Origin: G020348185 sp964525045
GTDB taxonomy: Bacteria; Nitrospirota; Nitrospiria; Nitrospirales; UBA8639
Length of the DNA: 64,000 bases
Direction: 5' to 3'
Assembly: GCA_964525045.1 (NCBI GenBank)
Contig: CAZGFD010000010.1
Coordinates: 62,001-126,000 of the forward strand
Shown: positions 36,244-44,848 of the stretch, piece after piece
Layout of the letters: every line of letters starts with the position of its first letter
Position numbering within the stretch: position 1 is the stretch's first letter
The notes under the pieces: model-generated
Database searches by the model: none
What the model saw: only the letters and a program-made list of their open reading frames with translations
What the model was told of the DNA's origin: nothing
Position numbers and translations under genes: made by a program

Positions 36244-36891
36244 CGGGGATTTGGGAGTCTGGTTATTTGAATTTTATTCAGCAATTCATCGGAATCCCAG
36301 CTTTTCCTTTGACTGGTTGGTACCAACAAGTGGAGTTATGGGGAGACAGGCCACGCGTCGGCAATAGATAGGAGGCTTTCCACCCACAGATACACCAGAT
36401 TCCTGAGTAAAATTGCATCTTGAAATGTTTTCAGAATACTTTGTAACCAGAGCAGAAAACAATTTGATGGTATTGTCGCTCTGCCTCTAAATATTAAGCC
36501 GCTATCTTGCCTAGTTCAACTGTTTTTGGAGTGATAAGACTTTCTCCTTAATTTTGGGTTGGTCATCGAGAACGAATTGCCTACTTCCCCGCTGGGTAAA
36601 TTTGGGTGTCAGATAATTGAGACTTTTTTGGTATCGCGTTTCGTGGTAGCAGTTGGAGGGGTCGCTTCTTGATCTTATATAATACTTATTTTGAAGTGTT
36701 TGCCCTATGGCCGCATCTCGAGGACAGAGCCTCTTTGGACCTTACTCTAGGTTTATACTGTTTGGGTTGATCTGGGAGAGGGGCGGTTCGTGAACCTGTT
36801 CAATACCCGTGGTGAAATTTTTGGCACCAACGTTGGCACCAATCAGGAAAAGACAAATCTACCGGACCTACAAGTTCTTGAAAATAACTGG
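36244..36891. other. intergenic region downstream of tRNA-Thr
   Basis: About 650 bp, AT-rich, with no supported gene. It lies at the 3' side of tRNA-Thr, where integrated elements often sit; I see no integrase and no repeat of the tRNA 3' end. Confidence 0.4.
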
Positions 36892-36963
36892 AGCCGGCGA
36901 GTGGGATTGAACCACCGACCTGCTGATTACGAATCAGCTGCTCTACCACTGAGCTACGCCGGC
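36892..36963 (-). tRNA. tRNA-Thr (CGT)
   Basis: Minus strand, 72 nt. The acceptor GCCGGCG pairs with CGCCGGC; the D-arm has GTAGCTCAGTGGTAGAGC; the anticodon stem GCTGA/TCAGC holds loop TTCGTAA with anticodon CGT; the T-arm has GGTTCAATCC. The CCA end is not encoded. Confidence 0.95.
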
Positions 36964-37135
36964 TTGCGAGGTTATGAAAAGCGGGACTTAGGCAGTAAGA
37001 ATTCTGTTTCCCTTGTGAGGAGGCTGATCCAGCATTTTGTAAAAGTTATACCTTTACGAGAAAGACCCGTCAACTTTCCATAGGAATTTTCTGGAAAATC
37101 AGGGAAATGCTCCTGGTGGCCCAAACAGAACGCTA

Positions 37136-37164
37136 TTGACAACATCGGGAAAGTAGCCTACTTT
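37136..37164 (+). promoter_or_regulatory. sigma-70-type promoter for the DUF2914-ubiA pair
   Basis: -35 TTGACA (37136-37141), 17-base spacer, -10 TACTTT (37159-37164), about 50 bases before the TTG start at 37215. Confidence 0.55.
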
Positions 37165-37214
37165 TCTTTAGTTTAATGCAGTTTTTCATTTCGCTGTAAA
37201 AAGGAGATTGAGGC

Positions 37215-37676
37215 TTGCGTGTTCTTTCCCTAGGAGGGCTCCTTATTGTTTGGTGTCTTCATTCTCTCACGCCAGCCTGGGGAGCCCAGGAATTATTGGC
37301 TATTGCGCTATCATCTCAAGTCCGAAACCGACAACCGGTGAAACCCTTTTCTCCTCCGGCACGTTGTGAAAAAGATCAGGAGGGGAAGGATTCGATTCCC
37401 ATTGTTCAAGTTCCGAGAACCCGGAAAGTTTACTTCTGGACCCGACTTGCGTCGACCTCATGGGTCAAGGTCCGGCATTCCTGGCATCACGAAATAAATG
37501 GTCGGTGGAAAGTGGAATCGTTCGTCGATTTAAAGGTAGGCCGATCAGGAAGCTATCGGACATGGAGTAGGAGAACCATGGCTCCGCAGCGGGATGTGGG
37601 GAATTGGATGATTGTTGTATCCCTCTCTAACGATCCCGATCGTATCCTGTGCATTAGTCGGTTTGTGGTGAAGTAA
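37215..37676 (+). CDS. DUF2914 domain secreted protein
   Basis: 153 residues from TTG 37215, preceded by AAGGAG at about 9 bases. A signal peptide (MRVLSLGGLLIVWCLHSLTP) is followed by a DUF2914 domain: VYFWTRLASTSWVKVRHSWH, RWKVESFVDLKVGRSGSYRT and GNWMIVVSLSN are the typical strands. It is probably periplasmic; the family's biochemical role is unknown. ubiA begins 64 bp downstream on the same strand. Confidence 0.8.
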   Translation: MRVLSLGGLLIVWCLHSLTPAWGAQELLAIALSSQVRNRQPVKPFSPPARCEKDQEGKDSIPIVQVPRTRKVYFWTRLASTSWVKVRHSWHHEINGRWKVESFVDLKVGRSGSYRTWSRRTMAPQRDVGNWMIVVSLSNDPDRILCISRFVVK

Positions 37677-37740
37677 GTGTTTTTACCATTTTCCTGGACA
37701 ATATAAACACCTGAAAGGGTTGGTGTTGTAATTAATACCT

Positions 37741-38613
37741 ATGCCTTTCCCCTCTCCCCAACCCTCCCCTGCCAATTCAATTGCTCATCTCATTCGACTA
37801 TCAAATCAAACGGGGACTCTCCTCTTATTATTCCCTTCCTTGTGGGCATTAATCTTGGCATCGAACGGGACTCCTGAATTGACGCTTATTGTCGTATTTA
37901 CCCTCGGAGCGTTTTGCATGCGATCGGCGGGGGTCGTCATGAATGATTTGGCAGACCGATCTATCGATCGCCAGGTCAACCGTACACAACATCGCCCGTT
38001 GGCGAGTGGGGCCTTATCGCGGACTCAGGGATTTTTCGTGGCTCTCCTGTTTTTGTCCCTTTCCCTTGGCTTACTCACCTTTTTGAACCCCCTGGCTATC
38101 GCCCTCAGCCCTATCGCCTTTCTTCTGGCTGCCATCTACCCGTTTTCGAAACGGGTCATTCATATTCCTCAACTGGTGCTGGGAATTGCGTTCGGATGGG
38201 GAGCTGTGATGGCCTGGGCAGCGGTCCGTCACCAACTTGAAAGTACCACGTGGCTGGTTTTCGCTGCGACCGTCTGTTGGGCTATTGCCTATGACACCAT
38301 ATATGCCCTGCAGGATCGAGACGATGATATTCGAGTTGGCGTAAAATCGTCGGCTATTTTATTTGGATCCTACACCTGGCTCGGCGTGGCAATCGCCTCC
38401 GCCTTAATGTTGTTATGTTTAGGAGGAGCTGGGTGGATTCTGAAGCTCGCACCTATTTTTTATGTGATATTAATTGTCACCGGTGGATTTTTCATCCACC
38501 AAATCGTTCGATTGAGAAAGAATGTCAATCCCACGGAGTCCTTTTCCATGTTCAAACAACATGTGTGGGTGGGATTGGTTATTCTAGGCGGGATGTGGTT
38601 GGGATGTGTTTGA
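37741..38613 (+). CDS. ubiA: UbiA-family prenyltransferase (4-hydroxybenzoate octaprenyltransferase-like)
   Basis: An integral membrane enzyme of 290 residues with about eight helices that attaches a polyprenyl chain to an aromatic ring. The two Asp-rich Mg-diphosphate motifs are NDLADRSIDRQVNRTQHRPLASG near residue 67 and YALQDRDDDIRVGVKSSA near residue 185. The second motif's DRDDD form favours the 4-hydroxybenzoate (ubiquinone-type) branch. It lies next to the quinol-oxidising respiratory operon, convergent with only 13 bp between the stop codons, which fits a role in quinone supply. Confidence 0.88.
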   Translation: MPFPSPQPSPANSIAHLIRLSNQTGTLLLLFPSLWALILASNGTPELTLIVVFTLGAFCMRSAGVVMNDLADRSIDRQVNRTQHRPLASGALSRTQGFFVALLFLSLSLGLLTFLNPLAIALSPIAFLLAAIYPFSKRVIHIPQLVLGIAFGWGAVMAWAAVRHQLESTTWLVFAATVCWAIAYDTIYALQDRDDDIRVGVKSSAILFGSYTWLGVAIASALMLLCLGGAGWILKLAPIFYVILIVTGGFFIHQIVRLRKNVNPTESFSMFKQHVWVGLVILGGMWLGCV

Positions 38614-38626
38614 CGAAATTGAAGTA

Positions 38627-39673
38627 CTATTCGGGTGGTGGAATGGGCTGGTCAGGCTTCGGGGCCCGAAGAGTATTGAGATAGGCTGTGATGGCTCGCC
38701 CGTCTTGATCATCGATTCCAAGGTTGGGCATACGAGTATGTTTTTTAATTCCCTGCGGGTACATGATCCACCGGTAAATCCAGGTGTCGTTCAACCGAAA
38801 TCCTGCTCGGTCCAGTTCCGGTCCGACCAACCCTCCTTGGCCATCAATACTGTGACAGCTATTGCACCCATATTTATTGATATAGAGGTGTTTACCGGTT
38901 TTTTCCAATTGAGGCCGTTCCTCTTCAGCAACTTTTAAATCCGGTCGCCGGGGAAGATCTTTCACCTTTGGGCGCTTGGAGAACCGCTCAAACGCCGCCT
39001 TCGCTTCCTCAAATTTGATGGCGGCTTCCATTGCCGCCTCCTCTTCTGGAAGTTCGATTTCCGGAGCTTCGTAATCCTCCTCTCCGCGTTCCTCCGCAGC
39101 GGCTTCCAGGGCCTCTACCTCCGCGTCTCGCCTCTCCTCGGCAGCTTCTAAGGCTTGGTTGGCCGCCTCTGATGCTTGTTTCGCTTCGTTATAGGCTGCT
39201 TCTAATTGCTGACGTCGCCCTTCCACATTAAATTCGAAATCGCCCCCATGAAGGGTTCGAACGTAGCGGACAAGTGACCAGATCTCTACCTCCGAAAGGG
39301 TGTATTTGAATGTCGGCATGGTCGCCACCCCAAAGTAATCAATATCGTCGACGACTTTAGGGTCGGTCGTGTCTTTCATATCCCTAGATATGGCATTAAA
39401 AATATCTTCGTCCGAAATGGAATCCCCCATCGAAGACTCGGATAAATCCTTGGGCGGTGGGAATTCCATATTGGACAGGCTGTCCCAATTAAATCCCTCG
39501 CCTTGGCGACCGGATTCTCCGTGGCAATGCATACAATAGTGGCGATAGAGCTTTTTCCCTTTTTTGGTCTGTTCGTCCTCAAACAAGGCACAACCATTGA
39601 CCAGAAAGATCAAACTCATCACGATGAGCACCGGCCCGATAACCTTACGATATGCTTCGATTAAGGCCCTCAT
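38627..39673 (-). CDS. dihaem cytochrome c lipoprotein with coiled-coil insert
   Basis: 348 residues. A lipoprotein signal (VIGPVLIVMSLIFLVNGC, Cys28) anchors it. The first haem site is CMHCH (residues 47-51); the second is CNSCH near residue 290. Between them lies an Ala/Glu-rich segment of about 90 residues (from EGRRQQLEAAYNEAKQASEA) with strong coiled-coil character, unusual between cytochrome c domains. Methionine ligands are plausible in VATMPTFKYTLSEVEIWSLV and HTRMPNLGID. It is last in the respiratory operon; its start overlaps the previous gene's stop by 4 bp. Confidence 0.85.
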   Translation of the reverse strand: MRALIEAYRKVIGPVLIVMSLIFLVNGCALFEDEQTKKGKKLYRHYCMHCHGESGRQGEGFNWDSLSNMEFPPPKDLSESSMGDSISDEDIFNAISRDMKDTTDPKVVDDIDYFGVATMPTFKYTLSEVEIWSLVRYVRTLHGGDFEFNVEGRRQQLEAAYNEAKQASEAANQALEAAEERRDAEVEALEAAAEERGEEDYEAPEIELPEEEAAMEAAIKFEEAKAAFERFSKRPKVKDLPRRPDLKVAEEERPQLEKTGKHLYINKYGCNSCHSIDGQGGLVGPELDRAGFRLNDTWIYRWIMYPQGIKKHTRMPNLGIDDQDGRAITAYLNTLRAPKPDQPIPPPE

Positions 39674-40515
39674 GCGGATTGTCCCTTTCGAATTTTTCTC
39701 ACCAGGAAAAATTCAAATGCTGCCGCAATCAACAGCCCCATGAGGACATAGCCCAAAATGGAATTGTCGGGAGGCGGTTCCGCCCGGATATACCACCAAG
39801 ATGAAACCGACTTTTGACTGCCCTTTTCCTTCACGACACCATCTACAAGCTTCCCATCCCAGAAGGCGAAGGCCACACTTGTCCATTTTCCCGGGTCAAT
39901 TTGGGCATCCAATTCTTCCCCAGTCTGAAGCGCTCTCGAAAAAACCACTCGCCAGGTGCCGTCATTCCAAACTCCTGTGGCGGATACATTCTGGCTTTTT
40001 TCATCTTGAGGACGAAGTCTCTTGGGACCTTCCAGATCTAAACCCTGGGCGGTCATATCAATGGCTTTCCCATTCTCCTTTTTCCAATACCAGATATTGA
40101 CCGGTCCGCCCTCTACTCGAAGCATTTCCTGGCCATGCGCAAAATGGGCTTTTTTATCGCCTACCATGAATTCTAGTGCGGCAGCATCGGCACTATCTTC
40201 GGTTGGATCCTGATATTCCACCAAAATGGCTATATCCTGTTCATTATGCAAGCCGCGGACCTTTACCGATTTTACGGTGGTTTCCTGAATCCGTTCCGGC
40301 CAATGTACCTGGGGAGCCAGGTTAAATTCTGAGGCCGCAACAGAGTCCCAAGCGGGAGAGTTCGGGTCATCAACGGGTAAAGTCTCTTCAGTTAAATAGA
40401 CTCGAACGGACACACTGGCTGGTTCACCCTCCGCCGGGGGTTCACTGGCATAGGTCGCACCACCTAATGCAATCAGTCCGCCAAGGATAACGGCAATCAT
40501 CTTCTTCATATCCAT
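39670..40515 (-). CDS. ethylbenzene dehydrogenase-type haem-binding protein, membrane-anchored
   Basis: 281 residues from ATG 40515, with AGGTG about 5 bases upstream; a longer frame to 40620 would overlap the previous gene. A signal peptide (MIAVILGGLIALGGATYAS) leads into a domain like the gamma (haem b) subunit of DMSO-reductase-family dehydrogenases: SVRVYLTEETLPVDDPNSPAWDS, DIAILVEYQDPTEDSADAAA, WRVVFSRALQTG, SVAFAFWDG. A C-terminal helix (ILGYVLMGLLIAAAFEFFLV) anchors it. It probably carries a haem b at the outer face, passing electrons to the adjacent cytochromes c. Confidence 0.75.
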   Translation of the reverse strand: MDMKKMIAVILGGLIALGGATYASEPPAEGEPASVSVRVYLTEETLPVDDPNSPAWDSVAASEFNLAPQVHWPERIQETTVKSVKVRGLHNEQDIAILVEYQDPTEDSADAAALEFMVGDKKAHFAHGQEMLRVEGGPVNIWYWKKENGKAIDMTAQGLDLEGPKRLRPQDEKSQNVSATGVWNDGTWRVVFSRALQTGEELDAQIDPGKWTSVAFAFWDGKLVDGVVKEKGSQKSVSSWWYIRAEPPPDNSILGYVLMGLLIAAAFEFFLVRKIRKGQSA

Positions 40516-40540
40516 CAGGGCACCTAGACTGGGTAGAGTC

Positions 40541-41266
40541 TTACTCCTCTTCTTCCCACGTACGAGGGGATTGTCCCGCTCCATCATACTCGCCGATAAT
40601 AACTTTCCAAATCTTTTCATCAGTCAGTTCGTGTTCCCATCGTGGCATGGCTGATTTCCATGGCATGCCTTCAATCGGTAATCCAACTCCACCCTTCTTG
40701 ATTCTCCAGAATAAATACGACTCCTGGAGCTGAGCGATTGTGCCGGGATCGGCGAAATTGGCTGGAGGGGGGTTGAATCCAGGTGCGGCCGTTCCTTTCC
40801 CATCAAATTGGGGGCCATGGCATGGCGAACAATTCGCTGCATAGATACCTTTTCCCTCTTGAATGTTTTGTTCGTTCACTGGATAAGGATTTGAGAGGCC
40901 CACGAATTCCCCTGGCGGTGCTGGGTGAATGGTTCGATTTTCGGCCGGAGGTAAGTCGCTGGGTGCCAGACTGGTATAGGTCTGCCACCCTACCAAAAGG
41001 GGAAAGATAATCAAGACCAACAGCCTGGCTGTTTTGGCAGTGCCTCCTACTTCCGTGCCGGCTAAAAAACGACCGATGGGCCCCATAAACGCATCAAGAG
41101 AAGCCCCACTCATCGTGTAAAATATCATGGTCGCACTCAGAGTCAGTACCAGGTACAAATAAATCAGACTGGCTGGAAGAGGCGCGGTAAATAAGGGAAG
41201 AATGAATTCGAGAAACGCATACATTCCAACCAATAGAATTGCCGTAGTTGCTAGGGGGCCTTTCAT
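40541..41266 (-). CDS. membrane-bound monohaem cytochrome c
   Basis: 241 residues. Two or three N-terminal membrane helices (TTAILLVGMYAFLEFILPLF, SLIYLYLVLTLSATMIFYTM, LLVLIIFPLLVGWQTYTSL) precede a periplasmic cytochrome c domain with CSPCH in YAANCSPCHGPQFDG. The sequence GLPIEGMPWKSAMPRWEHEL offers methionine ligands. It sits in the operon between two other cytochrome genes, spaced 25 and 57 bp apart. Confidence 0.85.
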   Translation of the reverse strand: MKGPLATTAILLVGMYAFLEFILPLFTAPLPASLIYLYLVLTLSATMIFYTMSGASLDAFMGPIGRFLAGTEVGGTAKTARLLVLIIFPLLVGWQTYTSLAPSDLPPAENRTIHPAPPGEFVGLSNPYPVNEQNIQEGKGIYAANCSPCHGPQFDGKGTAAPGFNPPPANFADPGTIAQLQESYLFWRIKKGGVGLPIEGMPWKSAMPRWEHELTDEKIWKVIIGEYDGAGQSPRTWEEEE

Positions 41267-41323
41267 CGTTCACCCTCCTGTGGTTCTTCATTCAACACTG
41301 AGAATTCCCTTTGTTCTGTTGGA

Positions 41324-41929
41324 TCACTCGTGACCATGAACACTCACGGATGCGACTTCCGTCTCTTCCGGCTCAGGTTTCATAATATCTTCGACTTTGA
41401 TGCTGATTGGCTCCCCACTCATTTTTTGCAAAAAGGCGATCACCGAATAAATTTCCTGCTCAGATAAGGCAATCGGATTTTTATTGATATGGGGCATCCG
41501 TGCGGGATATTCCTTAGGCACACCCTCATGTCTGAAATCCAGGTAGATGTAAGACTGGGGCGACGTCAAGCTTTCATAAAGAAACTCTGGAGCCAGCTTA
41601 GCGCCAATTCCTGCTAAGTCCGGACAACGCGCGGACTCGCTGGGCCCTATGGAATGACAGAGGGCACATTGCCCCTTACTGAAAAATATCTTTTGCCCAA
41701 TGGATGCTAAATCATTCGGGGTCTTCACACTGGCGATATCAAACGTCTCAACGGCTGGAGGAAGAGAAGCCATTTGTGGGACACCTAACGCAATGAGGCT
41801 AAAAGTCCCCAACACGATCACGACAAATCCGACGACCCGAACAAACATGGATTTGATAAAGAGGAGGATGAGGATCCCACTCCCCACCACGCACAACCCA
41901 ATCAATTGAAGTAATGCAACTTCGCTCAT
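41324..41929 (-). CDS. membrane-bound monohaem cytochrome c
   Basis: 201 residues: two N-terminal helices (LIGLCVVGSGILILLFIKSM and VVGFVVIVLGTFSLIALGVP), then a cytochrome c domain with CALCH in KGQCALCHSIGPSE and a likely Met ligand in PARMPHINKNPIALSEQEIY. The C-terminal 25 residues are acidic. It follows the bd-like subunit gene on the same strand. Confidence 0.85.
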   Translation of the reverse strand: MSEVALLQLIGLCVVGSGILILLFIKSMFVRVVGFVVIVLGTFSLIALGVPQMASLPPAVETFDIASVKTPNDLASIGQKIFFSKGQCALCHSIGPSESARCPDLAGIGAKLAPEFLYESLTSPQSYIYLDFRHEGVPKEYPARMPHINKNPIALSEQEIYSVIAFLQKMSGEPISIKVEDIMKPEPEETEVASVSVHGHE

Positions 41930-42002
41930 GTTTCCTCGCCTTTTATGACTTTCTTACCATGACCTGACTTTCGACCCTATCCTCTGTATGACCTAAAACG
42001 CT

Positions 42003-43877
42003 TTAGGTCTTTTGGGAATCTTGCAAACTCGGAGACCCGCCGGCCATAGCCGGCGTCATGTCTCCCGCAGGCACTTTGACATCGGGTTGGGGCTTTGGTT
42101 GTCCTTTGCCCTTGTCACCCATGGTGGCCACCCAGAAAATAAACGCGACCAACAGGCAAAATACGAAAGTGTTCAATGACATAAATGCCGCGGCATATCC
42201 TAATGCCGGAGAGTATGCATACTCTGACGTATCCCGCATGACCCCATAGATATGCCAATGTACCCGGGATGAGGATCGGGCATATCCCATTAAAGACATC
42301 AGCAATATGACCATCACCGCATTCAGGACCAAACTGTAGCCGGCACGCACAGGCATTTTCCCCCATACCATTTCGGTGGTCGTTTTAGCACTCTTCATCA
42401 AAAATCCCGTCAGGGGGGTAAAGGTAATCATAATAAATAGGACAATGAGGACCTGCGCTACCGAGAAATAGTTAATACGGACAATAGCCGGAACAAAATA
42501 ACCCCAGACACCCAGGACAATTACCGCAATTCCCGCGATCACCAACATGGCCCCCATGATGGCTTTGGCCACTTTGGCCCACCCAGCAGTCTCCTGCTTG
42601 CCGGCCCGCCAATACATAATAAAACTCATAAAGGTCACCAGAATCATGAGATTGGAGACCGTCATTTTGGCAGACATGACACCGAATACCCCCAGAAGTG
42701 GGTGATGAGTCCCTCCCATTTTTCTGGCTTCTTCAAGGCTGGCGACTAACGAATGCGGTGTCATCCATACACCCAGACATACCATCAGGACAATGAGCAT
42801 CGCCAAGATTGGCTTCTTATAACTCTGTTCCGACCCAGGAATCCGATAGGTAATCCCCATCCAGAAATAATAGTTGGCCCCAAGGAATAAGACACCGATT
42901 AGCATCGCTTGGAGGATAAACAGCCAGGCCAGGAATCCCCCCATGAGGGTGATACCCATTTGCTGGTTATATTGATAGATTTCTCGCATGAGCCAATAGC
43001 CGGCAAAGGGGAGCGGCAACATCCCGAACACACCGATGAAATTGCCGACGTACCCCATCCAATCATAATGCTCGCGTTCTTCACGTGAGACTGACAAAAG
43101 ATAGCGGACCCCGGCATAAGCCCCGCAAATGAATCCGCCAAGAACAACATTGGCAATGAGGCGATGAATATTGACCGGCCACCATGTCGGATTCCAAGTA
43201 GCAGCCCAGGCCCGTTCGAGAGCGGTTCCTTCAGCAATGACGACAGGACTGGCTTGAAATGTCGCCCAGGCGTTGGGAACGACCATGATGAAAAATGCAA
43301 AGACATTCAACATAAGTCCCAAAAACAGGTGAAATCCTTTTTTATTCCCCTGCATCGCATCCCATCCATACCAATACAGATACAGGGTAGCGGTCTCTAA
43401 AAGAAAAAGAAGGGAATAGACGATAAAGGAAGGGAAGAAAACATCCGTGAGATAGGCCATCAGTTTCGGGTAGAACCCGATAAGTAAGAACAGGAGAATT
43501 CCACCAAATAGGGCGGTGGTGGCGTACGCGGAAGTGAGCAGTTTCGTAAATTCCTTCGCCAGCTTGTCATATCGGGGCTCGTTCGTCTTCCATCCAACCA
43601 GCTCACACACCCATGCAAAGATTGGAACACCCAGCACGAATCCGGCTAACAGAAGATGCTGTTGGGCGATGACCCAAATAAGATTTCGGCTGCCAAGCCC
43701 TGGGATGTCCCGGTACTCAACGGCTTGAGCTGCCGCGGCTCCTCCTTGGGCGAGTGCCAATGCCGGATATAACAAGAGGGCAAGAAACGCGCCCCACTTC
43801 AATATAAAGGATAACGAGACCAAAGGTGTGGCTCGAAGGATGGTCAGGGAATTATTCTGAGAGATCTGGTTTTTCAT
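42003..43877 (-). CDS. cytochrome bd subunit I-like membrane protein (long form)
   Basis: 624 residues from ATG 43877, with GAGGAG 7 bases upstream. It has more than a dozen helices with CydA-like features: WVIAQQHLLLAGFVLGVPIF (position of the haem b595 His in CydA), VNIHRLIANVVLGGFICGAY (haem b558 His region) and VWMTPHSLVAS in the GWxxxE-like region. No CydB subunit is nearby, so it is unlikely to be an ordinary bd oxidase. Its position among cytochrome b, Rieske and cytochrome c genes suggests a haem-bearing membrane subunit of one complex. It is a paralogue of the protein at 47770-49482. Confidence 0.82.
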   Translation of the reverse strand: MKNQISQNNSLTILRATPLVSLSFILKWGAFLALLLYPALALAQGGAAAAQAVEYRDIPGLGSRNLIWVIAQQHLLLAGFVLGVPIFAWVCELVGWKTNEPRYDKLAKEFTKLLTSAYATTALFGGILLFLLIGFYPKLMAYLTDVFFPSFIVYSLLFLLETATLYLYWYGWDAMQGNKKGFHLFLGLMLNVFAFFIMVVPNAWATFQASPVVIAEGTALERAWAATWNPTWWPVNIHRLIANVVLGGFICGAYAGVRYLLSVSREEREHYDWMGYVGNFIGVFGMLPLPFAGYWLMREIYQYNQQMGITLMGGFLAWLFILQAMLIGVLFLGANYYFWMGITYRIPGSEQSYKKPILAMLIVLMVCLGVWMTPHSLVASLEEARKMGGTHHPLLGVFGVMSAKMTVSNLMILVTFMSFIMYWRAGKQETAGWAKVAKAIMGAMLVIAGIAVIVLGVWGYFVPAIVRINYFSVAQVLIVLFIMITFTPLTGFLMKSAKTTTEMVWGKMPVRAGYSLVLNAVMVILLMSLMGYARSSSRVHWHIYGVMRDTSEYAYSPALGYAAAFMSLNTFVFCLLVAFIFWVATMGDKGKGQPKPQPDVKVPAGDMTPAMAGGSPSLQDSQKT

Positions 43878-43967
43878 AGCCTTCTCCTCACCGGCCATGT
43901 ATTACAACACTCTACTAACCCAATTCTCAAGACTTTGTCATTCAGAATAGTAGACGTGTTGAAAAAA

Positions 43968-44840
43968 TTATTTCTTTTCAGGTTGAGCCGGGACTGACTT
44001 CTCTTTTTTGGGACTTTGCTCCTTCGCTTTTCCTTTAGCCGGTTTCTCGTCCTTTTTCATTTCCAAATCCTTTATCACCACACCTGCCCGTGCCAAAACG
44101 TTTTCTGCCTTTTTCAGGACCTTGAGGGGTTTGACGGGAGGTTCAACCTTGATCACATTCGTATACTCATACTCATCGTGGGGATGTGGGGTTGTCGCCG
44201 GCATTAACCCCCAGAAGATAAAAACTAGCACCACCCCGGCCCCTGTAAAGGCTGTCAATAGGAGCGGTTGATCAGTTGGGACCCGTAAGCGGTCCCAGCG
44301 ATAGATAAAGTCTTGATAGGAGCCTTCTTGTGGCCTCGCCTCCCGGACATGTCGTTGCACAATGGCGCCCAGGCCATACAGCCATCCCAGAATAAGGAGA
44401 ATGAGAACCACAGACGCGACGCTGCCCCACATCACGAGTTCTATGCTAATCTGCTCGGCGATGGGAATTTCCCAAACATGCTCTTTGACAAATTCAATGA
44501 CTTTGGCGGTGACTGCCTTTGCACCCGACGACACTCCTTTAACCGCAAAATAGAGGATCGGCAAATAAATAACATTAAAAAGGGTCCACTTCCACCACAG
44601 AGCAAGTCCCAAGCCTGGCTGGGGGTCAATTTTGAGCCGTTCGAGAAAGAGGGTACGGGCACACAATCCTAAGGCCCAAATATCAACTGGGATGGAGAGC
44701 AAAAGAAGAAAAGCAAGCCCGGTCCCTTCCCAGGGGTGGAGATGCCCAGCCAACAACAGAAGCCCAAAGGCTAATTTAATGGGGAAGCCGGTCCAAAAGG
44801 TTGGCCAAAAAACGAGAAGACCGAGTTTGATATTCGACAT
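43968..44840 (-). CDS. multi-helix membrane protein of unknown function in respiratory operon
   Basis: 290 residues with about five helices (FWPTFWTGFPIKLAFGLLLL, GLAFLLLLSIPVDIWALGLC, NVIYLPILYFAVKGVSSGA, WGSVASVVLILLILGWLYGL, LLLTAFTGAGVVLVFIFWGL) and a long Lys/Glu/Pro-rich soluble tail (from EKPAKGKAKEQSPKKEKSVP). No CxxCH. It starts 8 bp after cytochrome b ends, so it is translated with it and is probably a structural subunit. I recognise no named family. Confidence 0.7.
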   Translation of the reverse strand: MSNIKLGLLVFWPTFWTGFPIKLAFGLLLLAGHLHPWEGTGLAFLLLLSIPVDIWALGLCARTLFLERLKIDPQPGLGLALWWKWTLFNVIYLPILYFAVKGVSSGAKAVTAKVIEFVKEHVWEIPIAEQISIELVMWGSVASVVLILLILGWLYGLGAIVQRHVREARPQEGSYQDFIYRWDRLRVPTDQPLLLTAFTGAGVVLVFIFWGLMPATTPHPHDEYEYTNVIKVEPPVKPLKVLKKAENVLARAGVVIKDLEMKKDEKPAKGKAKEQSPKKEKSVPAQPEKK

Positions 44841-44848
44841 GAGAATCG

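Noticed and set aside
36790..37083. 97-codon plus-strand frame across tRNA-Thr
   Set aside because: Most of it is antisense tRNA; the 'GTNVGTN' part looked integrase-like at first but has no supporting motif.
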